A stretch of DNA of 9,644 nt from JBFKPQ01 sp041628225 (GTDB lineage Bacteria; Actinomycetota; Acidimicrobiia; Spongiisociales; JAENVV01): the NCBI GenBank assembly GCA_041628225.1, contig JBFKPQ010000084.1, positions 1 to 9,644 of the forward strand, given 5' to 3'. The translations under genes and the position numbers were made by a program. The notes below the pieces were generated by a model that was not told the DNA's origin, searched no databases, and was given only the letters and a program-made list of their open reading frames with translations. Shown one piece after another: positions 1-5,944 of this stretch. Numbering within the stretch: the stretch's first letter is position 1; every line of letters starts with the position of its first letter.

Positions 1-312
1 GAAGGTTTGTACGCCGAACTGCTCGACACCAACGTGGGCGTTTCGGTGATCATGCCGGGCGCCATCGGCACCGACATCACCGGCAACTCCGGCGTCGAGC
101 CTCCCATCGACGTGGATTCCATCGATCCCAACGACTACCCGATGACGTCCCCCGAGGACGCGGCGCAGATCATTCTCGACGGCATCGAGGCGAACAAACT
201 GCACATCCATGTGGGACGGGACGCCAGCATGCTCGGCCTGGCGAGCCGCATCGCTCCGAAGCGCGCGGCCCACCTCATCTACAACCGGATGAAGGACATC
301 ATTCCGGCTTGA
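1..312 (+). CDS. Short-chain dehydrogenase/reductase (SDR), C-terminal part only
   Basis: The frame is open from the first base, so the start lies outside the window. The roughly 103 visible residues look like the C-terminal third of a classical SDR oxidoreductase. VSVIMPGAIGTDI matches the segment after the active-site helix (usually V.-PG-.-T), where the nicotinamide contacts lie. It is followed by a variable substrate-binding loop and the helix SPEDAAQIILDGIEANK, typical of SDRs ('..pe.vA..i..ai...'). The end, with LASRIAPKRAAHLIYNRMKDI, resembles SDRs that act on lipids or alcohols. The Rossmann TGxxxGxG and YxxxK motifs lie upstream and cannot be checked, so substrate and cofactor are unknown. 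Its last 14 bases overlap the 3' end of the convergent methyltransferase gene. The family call is fairly safe; the substrate is open. Confidence 0.85.
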   Translation, partial: EGLYAELLDTNVGVSVIMPGAIGTDITGNSGVEPPIDVDSIDPNDYPMTSPEDAAQIILDGIEANKLHIHVGRDASMLGLASRIAPKRAAHLIYNRMKDIIPA

Positions 313-1051
313 GCTCGACGAGGTAAACGTATCCCTCGTCCTCGACGACGTCGGAGACTCGCCACCCGGCTCCGTCGACGACGTCGGCCAGCTCCTCGGG
401 ACTCGCGAACAGGTAGTCGAACCACTCCGACGCCAACGAACGGTAGCGGGTCCGCAGCCGGAGCTGCCCGGCCATCCGCCCCAATGCCCGGTTCCGATCG
501 TGATACGAGAGATGGTCGGGATTGTCGGTTTTGTAGATGTGGCCGGCGGTACCGATGACCCGAGCACCCGGCGCCGCCATCGTCGACATGGTCGCCAACA
601 ACGACCGAGCCTCCTCAGGGCCCACCAACAGGCCGATGTTGTTGCCCATCAGCACGAACGTATCGAAACGCTGCGTGGGACGATCCGTCGCCAGGGCCTC
701 CACGGTCCCACCGAACACGTCGGCCACTCCCCTGGCCCGACACACCTCGACCGCTCCGGGCGACGTGTCCAGCGCCACGACGTCGAGTCCGCGCCGGCGC
801 GCCGCCAAGCTCACTCTCCCAGCGCCGGCGCCAACGTCGAGGATGCGACCGTCGAGGCGCTCCAGGCATTCTCGGTCGATCGCCGACCAGGAGTCCACTT
901 CCTCGAAGTACACCGACGTCGACATGGCATTGAGGTACCCGTCGCTGCGCTCTACGAAGTGGAGATCGCCCGACGGCGTCCCGAAGAACTCGTCGAGCAG
1001 CGCCGCGCCAAATGCGTCGCCGATGACCGGCGGTTCGTGCAGTTGGTCCAT
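299..1051 (-). CDS. Class I SAM-dependent methyltransferase
   Basis: 250 residues with a Rossmann-type methyltransferase core. Motif I is ILDVGAGAG at residues 70-78. The acidic residue that should bind the SAM ribose is D95 in VVALDTS. A post-motif strand FDTFVLMGNNIG lies at 129-140, and the end of the protein (EGYVYLVELKPE) is a plausible beta6-beta7 hairpin. The substrate is not evident; proteins of this size usually methylate small molecules. Start choice: an ATG 27 bases upstream (1078) is in frame but has neither a clear Shine-Dalgarno sequence nor a placed -10. The ATG at 1051 has TACGGT at exactly -13 to -8, the spacing of a leaderless actinobacterial gene, so 1051 is preferred. It follows the second methyltransferase by 43 bp on the same strand and overlaps the SDR gene tail to tail by 14 bp. 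Confidence 0.85.
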   Translation of the reverse strand: MDQLHEPPVIGDAFGAALLDEFFGTPSGDLHFVERSDGYLNAMSTSVYFEEVDSWSAIDRECLERLDGRILDVGAGAGRVSLAARRRGLDVVALDTSPGAVEVCRARGVADVFGGTVEALATDRPTQRFDTFVLMGNNIGLLVGPEEARSLLATMSTMAAPGARVIGTAGHIYKTDNPDHLSYHDRNRALGRMAGQLRLRTRYRSLASEWFDYLFASPEELADVVDGAGWRVSDVVEDEGYVYLVELKPE

Positions 1052-1058
1052 CGCCCAC

Positions 1059-1064
1059 ACCGTA
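1059..1064 (-). promoter_or_regulatory. -10 element of a leaderless promoter (methyltransferase at 1051)
   Basis: On the minus strand this reads TACGGT, matching TANNNT. Its last base is 8 nt before the ATG at 1051, so transcription should begin at the A of the start codon. No Shine-Dalgarno sequence precedes this ATG. No convincing -35 is seen. It lies in the 43-bp gap after the upstream methyltransferase, so this gene could be transcribed alone. Confidence 0.5.
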
Positions 1065-1094
1065 GGGCGTTCCGCCATCCGCGGTCGACCGATA

Positions 1095-1655
1095 TCAGGC
1101 CGCGTCGGCCGGCCGGTAGGCGCTCACGATGATCACCTTGCCGGAGGTCGACACGTCACAGTCGACGAAGCCCACATCGCCCAGGCGTTCGGCGAGAGCG
1201 TGGCCGGCCGACTCGGTCATCGAGTGCGCTCCCCTGCCTTGACGCTCGGCGATCAGGAGGAGTCCGGCGGGTACGAGGACGCGATACGCCTCGGCCAGGC
1301 CATCGTCTTCGGACGCCCAATGATGGTACGCATGAATGGACCAGACCTTCGTGAAGGCGTGGTCAGGGAAGGGCAGATCCTCGGCTGCGCCGACGTGGAA
1401 TTCGACGTTCGCGCGGCCGTCGGCGCGTCGGGTCGCCACCTGCACCATGGCGGGCGACGTATCGATGCCCACAGCCAGCATGGCGGTGTCGCCGGCCAAG
1501 CGAACCGCCGCTCCGGGCCCACAGCCGATGTCGAGCACGTGGTCTTCTCGCCGCAGCCGAGCCCACTCCACGACCGTGCGGTTCGACTTCGGATTCCGTG
1601 AGATCAACGCGTAGAGATTGGCTCGCAACGCCGACCAGGGCTTCTCGTCCGCCAT
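1095..1655 (-). CDS. Class I SAM-dependent methyltransferase (UbiE/Methyltransf_11 type)
   Basis: 186 residues. VLDIGCGPG at 40-48 is a textbook motif I. GIDTSPAMV around D65 supplies the ribose-binding acid, and AEDLPFPD at 91-98 is the motif II/adenine loop typical of the UbiE/COQ5-like Methyltransf_11 group. HAYHHW follows at 108-113. The protein is shorter than UbiE (about 250) and lacks a substrate cap, so quinone methylation should not be assumed. The reading frame stays open upstream to 2003, but that extension runs antisense through the hydrolase gene and has no methyltransferase sequence. The ATG at 1655 begins a natural N-terminal helix and has AAGATGGAG just before it, though spacing from GGAG is tight (2 nt). 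It is divergent from the hydrolase gene with a 60-bp gap. Confidence 0.85.
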   Translation of the reverse strand: MADEKPWSALRANLYALISRNPKSNRTVVEWARLRREDHVLDIGCGPGAAVRLAGDTAMLAVGIDTSPAMVQVATRRADGRANVEFHVGAAEDLPFPDHAFTKVWSIHAYHHWASEDDGLAEAYRVLVPAGLLLIAERQGRGAHSMTESAGHALAERLGDVGFVDCDVSTSGKVIIVSAYRPADAA

Positions 1656-1702
1656 GGCTCCATCTTCGCGAATGGGCCTCGCTCGTGCCCGACTCCGACG
1701 GC

Positions 1703-1708
1703 TAGCTT
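1703..1708 (+). promoter_or_regulatory. -10 element of a leaderless promoter (hydrolase-DinB operon)
   Basis: TAGCTT fits TANNNT and ends 8 nt before the ATG at 1716, the same position as in front of three other genes in the window. There is no Shine-Dalgarno sequence between it and the ATG, which favours leaderless initiation. A -35 hexamer is not recognisable. The whole divergent intergenic region is 60 bp. Confidence 0.5.
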
Positions 1709-1715
1709 CGACCCG

Positions 1716-2948
1716 ATGGACATCATTCTCATTCCCGGGTTGTGGCTGAACGGTTCGACGTGGGATCAGGTGACCCCTCACCTCGAGGAAGCCGGACATC
1801 GTGCCGTACCGATCACACTCCCTGGCATGGAGTCTGCCGACGCAGACCGCACCGGGGTGTCGCTTTCCGACTGCGTCGACGTCGTCGCGCGGGCCATCGA
1901 CGAAGCGGCCGGCCAGGTGCTCGTGGTCGGCCACTCGGCGGGAGCCGGCCTCGCTCACGCCGCCGCCGATGCTCGCGTCGATCGTGTAGCTCGCGTCATG
2001 CACATCGGAGGATTCCCCGCCGCGGCGGGCGAGCCGTTGATGGAAGGCTTCCCCACCGACGGCGGCGATCTCCCGATGCCGGGTTGGGATCGGTTCGACG
2101 ACGCCGACATCCGCGATCTAGACGACGACGCCCGCCGCCGGTTCCACGACCGGGCCGTACCTTCTCCGGCGTCGCTGGCGACCGACATTCTGGAACTCGG
2201 CGACGAGCGACGGTATGACCTGCCGGCCACCGTGATCTGCCCCGAGTTCTCAGCCGAGATGCTCCAGGAGTGGATGGAACAGGATGCCGATCCGTTGCGT
2301 GAGCTGGCTGCCATGCGACACGTCGAGTATGTCGATCTGCCGGCGGGTCACTGGCCGCAGTTCACCCGCCCGACGGAACTCGCCACGCTCATCGCCGAGC
2401 GGGCAGAGGTTCAAGAGATCGACGAACACGGCCGCCTCCATCCACCCGAGAAGTCTGGCGAGGTCGCGACCGCCTTGGGATTCCTGGACTACCAGCGCGA
2501 AACGCTCGAATGGAAGGCGCGCGGACTCGACGCGGATGGCTTGCGGGCGACAACGGCCGCATCATCGCTGACGCTCGGAGGCATTCTGAAGCACATGGCA
2601 TGGGTCGAGCAGTACTGGTTCTCGTACTGGATGTGGAATCGAGAACCCACCGAACCCTGGCGATCCGTCGATTGGTCCTCCGACCGCGACTGGGAGTTCA
2701 CCTCGGCCGACGGCGACGACCCCAAGGAACTCCGCAGATTGTGGCGCACGGCGGCCGCTCGCTCACGCGCCCTCGTTGCGGCTGCGGTCGCCGACGGAGG
2801 ATTCGATCGGCGCACCGACCGGACCTCATCCGAGGGCGACTGGGTCAACCTGCGTTGGATCGTGCTGCACATGACCGAGGAATACGCGCGGCACAACGGT
2901 CACGCCGACCTCCTGCGTGAATCGATCGACGGCGCGACGGGCGAATGA
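1716..2948 (+). CDS. Alpha/beta-hydrolase fused to a DUF664/DinB-superfamily domain
   Basis: 410 residues in one open frame with two domains. Residues 1-230 are a small alpha/beta-hydrolase: LIPGLWLNG (5-13) forms the oxyanion-side HG-like loop, GHSAG (72-76) is the nucleophile elbow with S74, and H212 in LPAGHWPQF is the likely catalytic His. The acid is less clear; E177 after strand ATVICPEF is a candidate. Residues 235-405 match DUF664 of the DinB four-helix superfamily: ILKHMAWVEQYWF carries H293, and a C-terminal helix around LHMTEEYARHNGHADLLRE carries H385, H393 and H396, candidate metal ligands. DinB-type proteins in actinomycetes include mycothiol-dependent transferases and isomerases, so this half may bind a metal and a low-molecular-weight thiol (inference). 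A Pro/charged linker at 231-247 joins them. First gene of an operon with the Rid-like gene, by ATGA overlap. The reaction is unknown. Confidence 0.85.
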   Translation: MDIILIPGLWLNGSTWDQVTPHLEEAGHRAVPITLPGMESADADRTGVSLSDCVDVVARAIDEAAGQVLVVGHSAGAGLAHAAADARVDRVARVMHIGGFPAAAGEPLMEGFPTDGGDLPMPGWDRFDDADIRDLDDDARRRFHDRAVPSPASLATDILELGDERRYDLPATVICPEFSAEMLQEWMEQDADPLRELAAMRHVEYVDLPAGHWPQFTRPTELATLIAERAEVQEIDEHGRLHPPEKSGEVATALGFLDYQRETLEWKARGLDADGLRATTAASSLTLGGILKHMAWVEQYWFSYWMWNREPTEPWRSVDWSSDRDWEFTSADGDDPKELRRLWRTAAARSRALVAAAVADGGFDRRTDRTSSEGDWVNLRWIVLHMTEEYARHNGHADLLRESIDGATGE

Positions 2949-3349
2949 GCAACGAGCGGCGCTACGCGTTCCTCGGAACCGCGTATGAGGAACGGATCGG
3001 GTTCGCTCGGGCGGTTCGCGTCGGATCGTTCATCGCCGTCGGCGGAACGGCACCGATCGGTCACGACGGCGAGACCGTCGGCATCGGTGATGCCGCCGCG
3101 CAGGCCCGACGCTGCTTCGAGATCATCGAACAGGCGCTGGCCATGGTCGGCGCCGGTCTCGAGCACGTCGTGCGGACCCGGACGTTCTTGACCGACGTGA
3201 CCGACTTCGAGGCGGTCGCCGAGATACGCAAGGAGTTCGTCGGAACGCATCGGCCGGTCGACACCATCGTCCAGATCGCCCGGTTCGTGAACCCGGGCTG
3301 GCTCGTGGAGATCGAGGTCGACGCGGTGGCCCCAGCGGCGACCGCGTGA
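2945..3349 (+). CDS. RidA/YjgF/YER057c/UK114-family protein
   Basis: 134 residues, the usual size of this trimeric family. Recognisable segments are RVGSFIAVGGTAP (25-37), AQARRCFEIIEQALAMVGAGLEHVVRTRTFLTD (roughly 53-84) and the C-terminal strand LVEIEVDAVA (120-129). Canonical RidA is a reactive enamine/imine deaminase that depends on an Arg (R105 in RidA numbering) shortly before the conserved EIE. Aligning the P-x-[R]-...-V-.-.-A segment by eye places D106 of RPVDTIVQIARF at that position. The protein may therefore belong to a Rid subgroup without imine deaminase activity. Its ATG overlaps the stop of the hydrolase-DinB gene (ATGA), implying translational coupling and a shared role. It ends one base before the stop codon of the convergent gene. 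Confidence 0.9.
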   Translation: MSNERRYAFLGTAYEERIGFARAVRVGSFIAVGGTAPIGHDGETVGIGDAAAQARRCFEIIEQALAMVGAGLEHVVRTRTFLTDVTDFEAVAEIRKEFVGTHRPVDTIVQIARFVNPGWLVEIEVDAVAPAATA

Positions 3350-3350
3350 C

Positions 3351-3920
3351 TCACCCGCCGATCACAAGGTCAAGGCACGGATTCGGCGGAACATCGACGC
3401 CGGACGGGATCCGGGCGGTAGCGGCGTCGTAGAGGGCTGTGAGGGCCGTCGCCTGAGCGGCGGTCGGCGTGCTGCGGCCTTGCCAGATTCCGATCAGCCT
3501 GCGGTTGGCGTTCTGGAGCACGGTCGCCACCGCCGCCAACTGGTTGCCGGCCCCGGTCGCCGACACGTCCGCGGCCGCCACATCGCCGTCGACCGTCGAC
3601 AGGCCTGCCGATCCACCGGATACCGCAGCACCGGCGCAGATCGCATGGACCGAACTCGCCAGCGTGACCTGAGCAATGGTGACGTCCGTCGCCGGACACG
3701 GCAGCTCGGTGCAGGGATTGGGCGGCAGGATCCCTTCGATCCGATGGAGTCGATCGTTCATCGCCACGATGATGGAGACCACGGCCGACGTGCGGTTGGC
3801 GACGGAGTCGCCGGGGTTGTCGGTGGACGACACGGGGATACGACCTCCGGCCCCAGCCGGAAGAGCACCGATCATCAGGGCGCAGGCCAAGAGGCCCGCC
3901 ATCCAGCGATGTTTCGACAC
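3351..3920 (-). CDS. Secreted protein of unknown function with two PPNPC motifs
   Basis: 189 residues from a GTG start, chosen because an unusually perfect Shine-Dalgarno sequence lies just upstream. Residues 1-25 form a Sec signal peptide: basic SKHRW, hydrophobic LLACALMIGALP, then AGA before GG. The mature part is Ala/Val/Thr-rich and low in aromatics. It contains a short motif twice, PPNPCTEL at 66-73 and PPNPCLDL at 178-185, the second at the very C terminus. Mature cysteines are C70, C75, C95 and C182, an even number compatible with disulfides outside the membrane. The central part (80-170) looks helical and Ala-rich. I do not recognise a family. It is convergent with the Rid gene (1 bp between stops) and lies 264 bp downstream of another small secreted protein on the same strand, from which a terminator separates it. 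Confidence 0.75.
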   Translation of the reverse strand: MSKHRWMAGLLACALMIGALPAGAGGRIPVSSTDNPGDSVANRTSAVVSIIVAMNDRLHRIEGILPPNPCTELPCPATDVTIAQVTLASSVHAICAGAAVSGGSAGLSTVDGDVAAADVSATGAGNQLAAVATVLQNANRRLIGIWQGRSTPTAAQATALTALYDAATARIPSGVDVPPNPCLDLVIGG

Positions 3921-3922
3921 GA

Positions 3923-3933
3923 GATCACCTCCT
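3923..3933 (-). promoter_or_regulatory. Perfect extended Shine-Dalgarno sequence
   Basis: On the minus strand AGGAGGTGATC lies 2 nt before the GTG at 3920. It is complementary over 11 nt to the universal 16S rRNA 3' tail GATCACCTCCT. The AGGAGG core is 7 nt from the GTG. This fixes the GTG as start and suggests strong translation of the secreted protein. Confidence 0.85.
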
Positions 3934-4130
3934 GAAACGGGCTCTCCACGTGCCCCAGCGGCCTCGGAAGCGATCGACGTGAAGCGACGGGCGCCATCGA
4001 GGCGGCCGATTCACGAAGTCGACGCTCTCTGTGGCGTCAGAGCTCCTGGAACAGCCAACGGTCCCGCGCCGATCGGTGCGATTGACTGATGTCTATCACC
4101 CAAAGAGGCCGCTGCGCGCCGAATGTTGGC
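3934..4130. other. Noncoding gap with no clear promoter
   Basis: I see no gene in this stretch. It contains only one TA dinucleotide, at 4094-4095, which on the minus strand gives GATAGA within GTGATAGACAT, a poor -10. Transcription of the secreted gene at 3920 therefore has no clear origin. Two weak inverted repeats are present: GACGC/GCGTC at 4021-4025 and 4034-4038, and a palindrome-like GCGCCGATCGGTGC at 4066-4079. The latter could be an operator, but there is no independent support. Confidence 0.3.
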
Positions 4131-4138
4131 CTGACGCG

Positions 4139-4170
4139 GCGGGTCTCCCGACCAAAGCCGGGAGACCCGC
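4139..4170 (-). terminator. Strong hairpin terminator after the secreted gene at 4185
   Basis: A perfect 12-bp inverted repeat, GCGGGTCTCCCG (4139-4150) and CGGGAGACCCGC (4159-4170), with an 8-nt loop, starts 14 nt past the stop codon of the minus-strand gene. A second arm pair, CTGACGC (4131-4137) and GCGTCAG (4182-4188), encloses it, with an 11-nt bulge on one side only. No U-tract follows on either strand, as is common for actinobacterial hairpin terminators. Confidence 0.75.
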
Positions 4171-4184
4171 TTCCCCACGCTGCG

Positions 4185-4688
4185 TCAGTTGTCGAGCTTC
4201 AGGTGGCCCCGGTAGTGGGCGACGCCGGCATTGACGTCGTCCTTGAAGTCGAGACGACCGGTGATCCCTTCGAAGTCACCGGTGCCGCTGCCCTTGACGA
4301 TGGGGTGCTGGCAGCGACCCCACAGCTGGGCGCCGGTGTCGAAGTCCCACTTCGACGTGAAGTGCTCGTTCATCTGCCAGGAGCCGTACATGCCGTCGTA
4401 CCAGCCGACGAAGTGCTCGAGACTCCAGTCCTGGATGATGCCGTTGGGCAACACCGTGTCGGAGAGGACGTAGCCGTAGATGCACCCGTCGAGATCGCCC
4501 GACATGGCGATCACGTAATGGGCACCGGCGTGGTCGGCCGCGTCGCATCCGCCGGCGCCCCACGCTCCAGGAACGCCCTCTCCCGAGATCTGGACATTGC
4601 CGCCGGCCCAGGCGGGCGCCGCGACCACCCCCACCAAGACGAAGACGATGGACAGCACGAGCGATCTGCTCATAGTTCGACCAGACAT
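4185..4688 (-). CDS. Small secreted protein, possible beta-barrel (AOC/DUF3224-like), unknown function
   Basis: 167 residues. Residues 1-28 are a Sec signal peptide, with hydrophobic core LVLSIVFVLVGVVAA and AWA before GG. The mature part is rich in Gly, Trp and aromatics and looks all-beta. Near the C terminus, SGTGDFEGITGRLDFKDD (134-151) resembles the 'GTG.F.G.TG.l.f.D' strand pair found in allene-oxide-cyclase-like/DUF3224 barrels; this is resemblance only. Cysteines C48, C69 and C126 leave one unpaired if two form a disulfide. The start at 4688 is preferred because AAGGGGAG precedes it by 3 nt; M6 at 4673 would also give a good signal peptide. It lies 99 bp downstream of the chromate transporter on the same strand and ends at a strong terminator. 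A role in chromate handling is not shown. Confidence 0.75.
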   Translation of the reverse strand: MSGRTMSRSLVLSIVFVLVGVVAAPAWAGGNVQISGEGVPGAWGAGGCDAADHAGAHYVIAMSGDLDGCIYGYVLSDTVLPNGIIQDWSLEHFVGWYDGMYGSWQMNEHFTSKWDFDTGAQLWGRCQHPIVKGSGTGDFEGITGRLDFKDDVNAGVAHYRGHLKLDN

Positions 4689-4733
4689 GGTCTCCCCTTC
4701 CTTGCCCCGATCATCGAGGCCTTCCCACTACTG

Positions 4734-4739
4734 ACCGTA
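4734..4739 (-). promoter_or_regulatory. Candidate -10 for the secreted gene at 4688
   Basis: On the minus strand this reads TACGGT, identical to the hexamer before the methyltransferase at 1051. It lies in the 99-bp gap after the transporter gene and would give a leader of about 39 nt, consistent with the Shine-Dalgarno sequence at this gene. No -35 is evident, so this is tentative. Confidence 0.3.
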
Positions 4740-4787
4740 CTCACGGAACAGGCCCTTGCGCGCGCCAATTATCTCAGCGCAACCCAA

Positions 4788-5909
4788 TCACGTTGCGCCG
4801 ACAACGATGCCCAGAAGTGCGCCCGATACGACCAGCCAGGCCGAATTGACGTTGGTGCGCCACAGCAAGGCCAACGCCGCCGCCCCACTCAGGCCCGTGA
4901 ACACGTCGATGATGGCGTCGCCGAACAGTTCGAGGAGAACACCCGCCATGAGGCCGATGGCGGCCGCGTTCACCCCGTCGAGGAGGGCCGCCGTCCAGGT
5001 CCAACGCCGAACGTGGGGCAGGATGCGGGTCAGGAGAGCCACGAACACGAAGCCGGGAAGGAAGATGGCGATCGTCGCCACGACGGCTCCGGGGAGACCG
5101 GCGAGGACATACCCGATGAACGTGGACGTCGTGAACACGGGCCCCGGCGTGAACTGGCCCACGGCGATGGCGTCGAGCAGTTGCCGATCGGTGAGCACGC
5201 CGAGGCGCTCAACGAGGTCGGTCCGCAGGAACGCCAACAGAACGTAGCCACTGCCGTACAACAGGGCACCGACCTTGACGAACACGCCGAAGAGCCGACC
5301 CAGCGTCAGGGGCTCACCGGCTTGCAGTGCCAATGGTGCAACGGCGAGCCCGAGATGGCCTCGCTTCGGCAGCTCGCGCACCGCGAACACGAGCAACGCT
5401 CCACCGAACAGAACGACGATCTCGTTGACACCCGTCAGGTAGGCGACACCGGCGGTGACGCCGACCACGGCCGGGAGCAACGATCGAAGGGTGGCTTTCC
5501 CCAGCCGCAGCACCGCCACGGCCACGATGGCCACGATCACCGGTTTCACGCCGTACAGCAGCGACTCGCCGGTCGGCGTCGACCCGTACTCGACGTACGC
5601 CCATGCGAACAACGCGACGATGAGCGCCGCGGGAAGGATGAACGACGCACCGCCAACGACGAGGCCACGCCAGCCGGCCCGGTGATGGCCGATGTGCATG
5701 GTCATCTCCGTCGAGTTTGGCCCGGGAATGAGGTTCGTGGCCCCGATGAGGTCGACGAAATGCTCATCGCTCATCCATTGGCGATGCTCGACGACCTCCC
5801 GATGCATCATGGCGATGTGGGCGGCCGGGCCGCCGAACGCCGTCACGCCAAGGCGGACGAACATCCTGACGAGCTCCGCCAGCCGGCCGGGTTCGCTGCG
5901 ATGGTCCAT
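4788..5909 (-). CDS. chrA: Chromate transporter, two-domain (long-chain CHR family)
   Basis: 373 residues, close to the usual 390-400 of long-chain CHR proteins, with both homologous halves in inner-membrane helices. N half: GVTAFGGPAAHI (21-32) and LIPGPNSTEM (60-69) are the hallmark motifs; C half: LLYGSGYVLLAF (216-227) and GQFTPGPVFTT (251-261) are their counterparts. ChrA exports chromate from the cytoplasm, driven by the proton gradient, and some family members may move sulfate or other oxyanions. No chromate reductase (chrR) or ChrB-type regulator is adjacent, so chromate as substrate rests on family membership alone. A TTG 36 bases upstream is in frame but would overlap the start codon of the divergent gene, so the ATG at 5909 is used. 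It is divergent from the DUF2905 gene and followed by a secreted protein after 99 bp. Confidence 0.88.
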   Translation of the reverse strand: MDHRSEPGRLAELVRMFVRLGVTAFGGPAAHIAMMHREVVEHRQWMSDEHFVDLIGATNLIPGPNSTEMTMHIGHHRAGWRGLVVGGASFILPAALIVALFAWAYVEYGSTPTGESLLYGVKPVIVAIVAVAVLRLGKATLRSLLPAVVGVTAGVAYLTGVNEIVVLFGGALLVFAVRELPKRGHLGLAVAPLALQAGEPLTLGRLFGVFVKVGALLYGSGYVLLAFLRTDLVERLGVLTDRQLLDAIAVGQFTPGPVFTTSTFIGYVLAGLPGAVVATIAIFLPGFVFVALLTRILPHVRRWTWTAALLDGVNAAAIGLMAGVLLELFGDAIIDVFTGLSGAAALALLWRTNVNSAWLVVSGALLGIVVGAT

Positions 5910-5919
5910 GCGCTTGGGG

Positions 5920-5937
5920 ACCCTACCGGCATAGGAT
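5920..5937. promoter_or_regulatory. Back-to-back divergent -10 elements
   Basis: On the minus strand TAGGGT occupies 5925 to 5920, ending 11 nt before the transporter ATG at 5909. On the plus strand TAGGAT occupies 5932-5937, ending 8 nt before the DUF2905 ATG at 5945. Only 6 bp separate the two hexamers, which match each other at 5 of 6 positions. The plus gene would be leaderless and the minus gene nearly so. AGGA inside the plus hexamer could alternatively act as a weak ribosome binding site. Confidence 0.5.
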
Positions 5938-5944
5938 CCCGCCA

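Noticed and set aside
500..1601. Two overlapping plus-strand frames (500-1132 and 537-1601)
   Set aside because: They are antisense to the two methyltransferases, with compositionally biased Arg/Ser/Ala-rich translations.
1656..2003. Upstream extension of the UbiE-like methyltransferase frame (116 residues)
   Set aside because: It is antisense to the hydrolase domain and has no family sequence; the natural start is the ATG at 1655.
3923..3933. GATCACCTCCT, identical to the 16S rRNA 3' end, as a possible rRNA fragment
   Set aside because: Only 11 bases match, with no rRNA sequence before it; it is the complement of a Shine-Dalgarno sequence for the GTG at 3920.
4066..4079. Palindrome-like GCGCCGATCGGTGC as an operator
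   Set aside because: It is short, centred on a common GATC, about 150 bp from the nearest start codon and unsupported by a second copy or an adjacent regulator.
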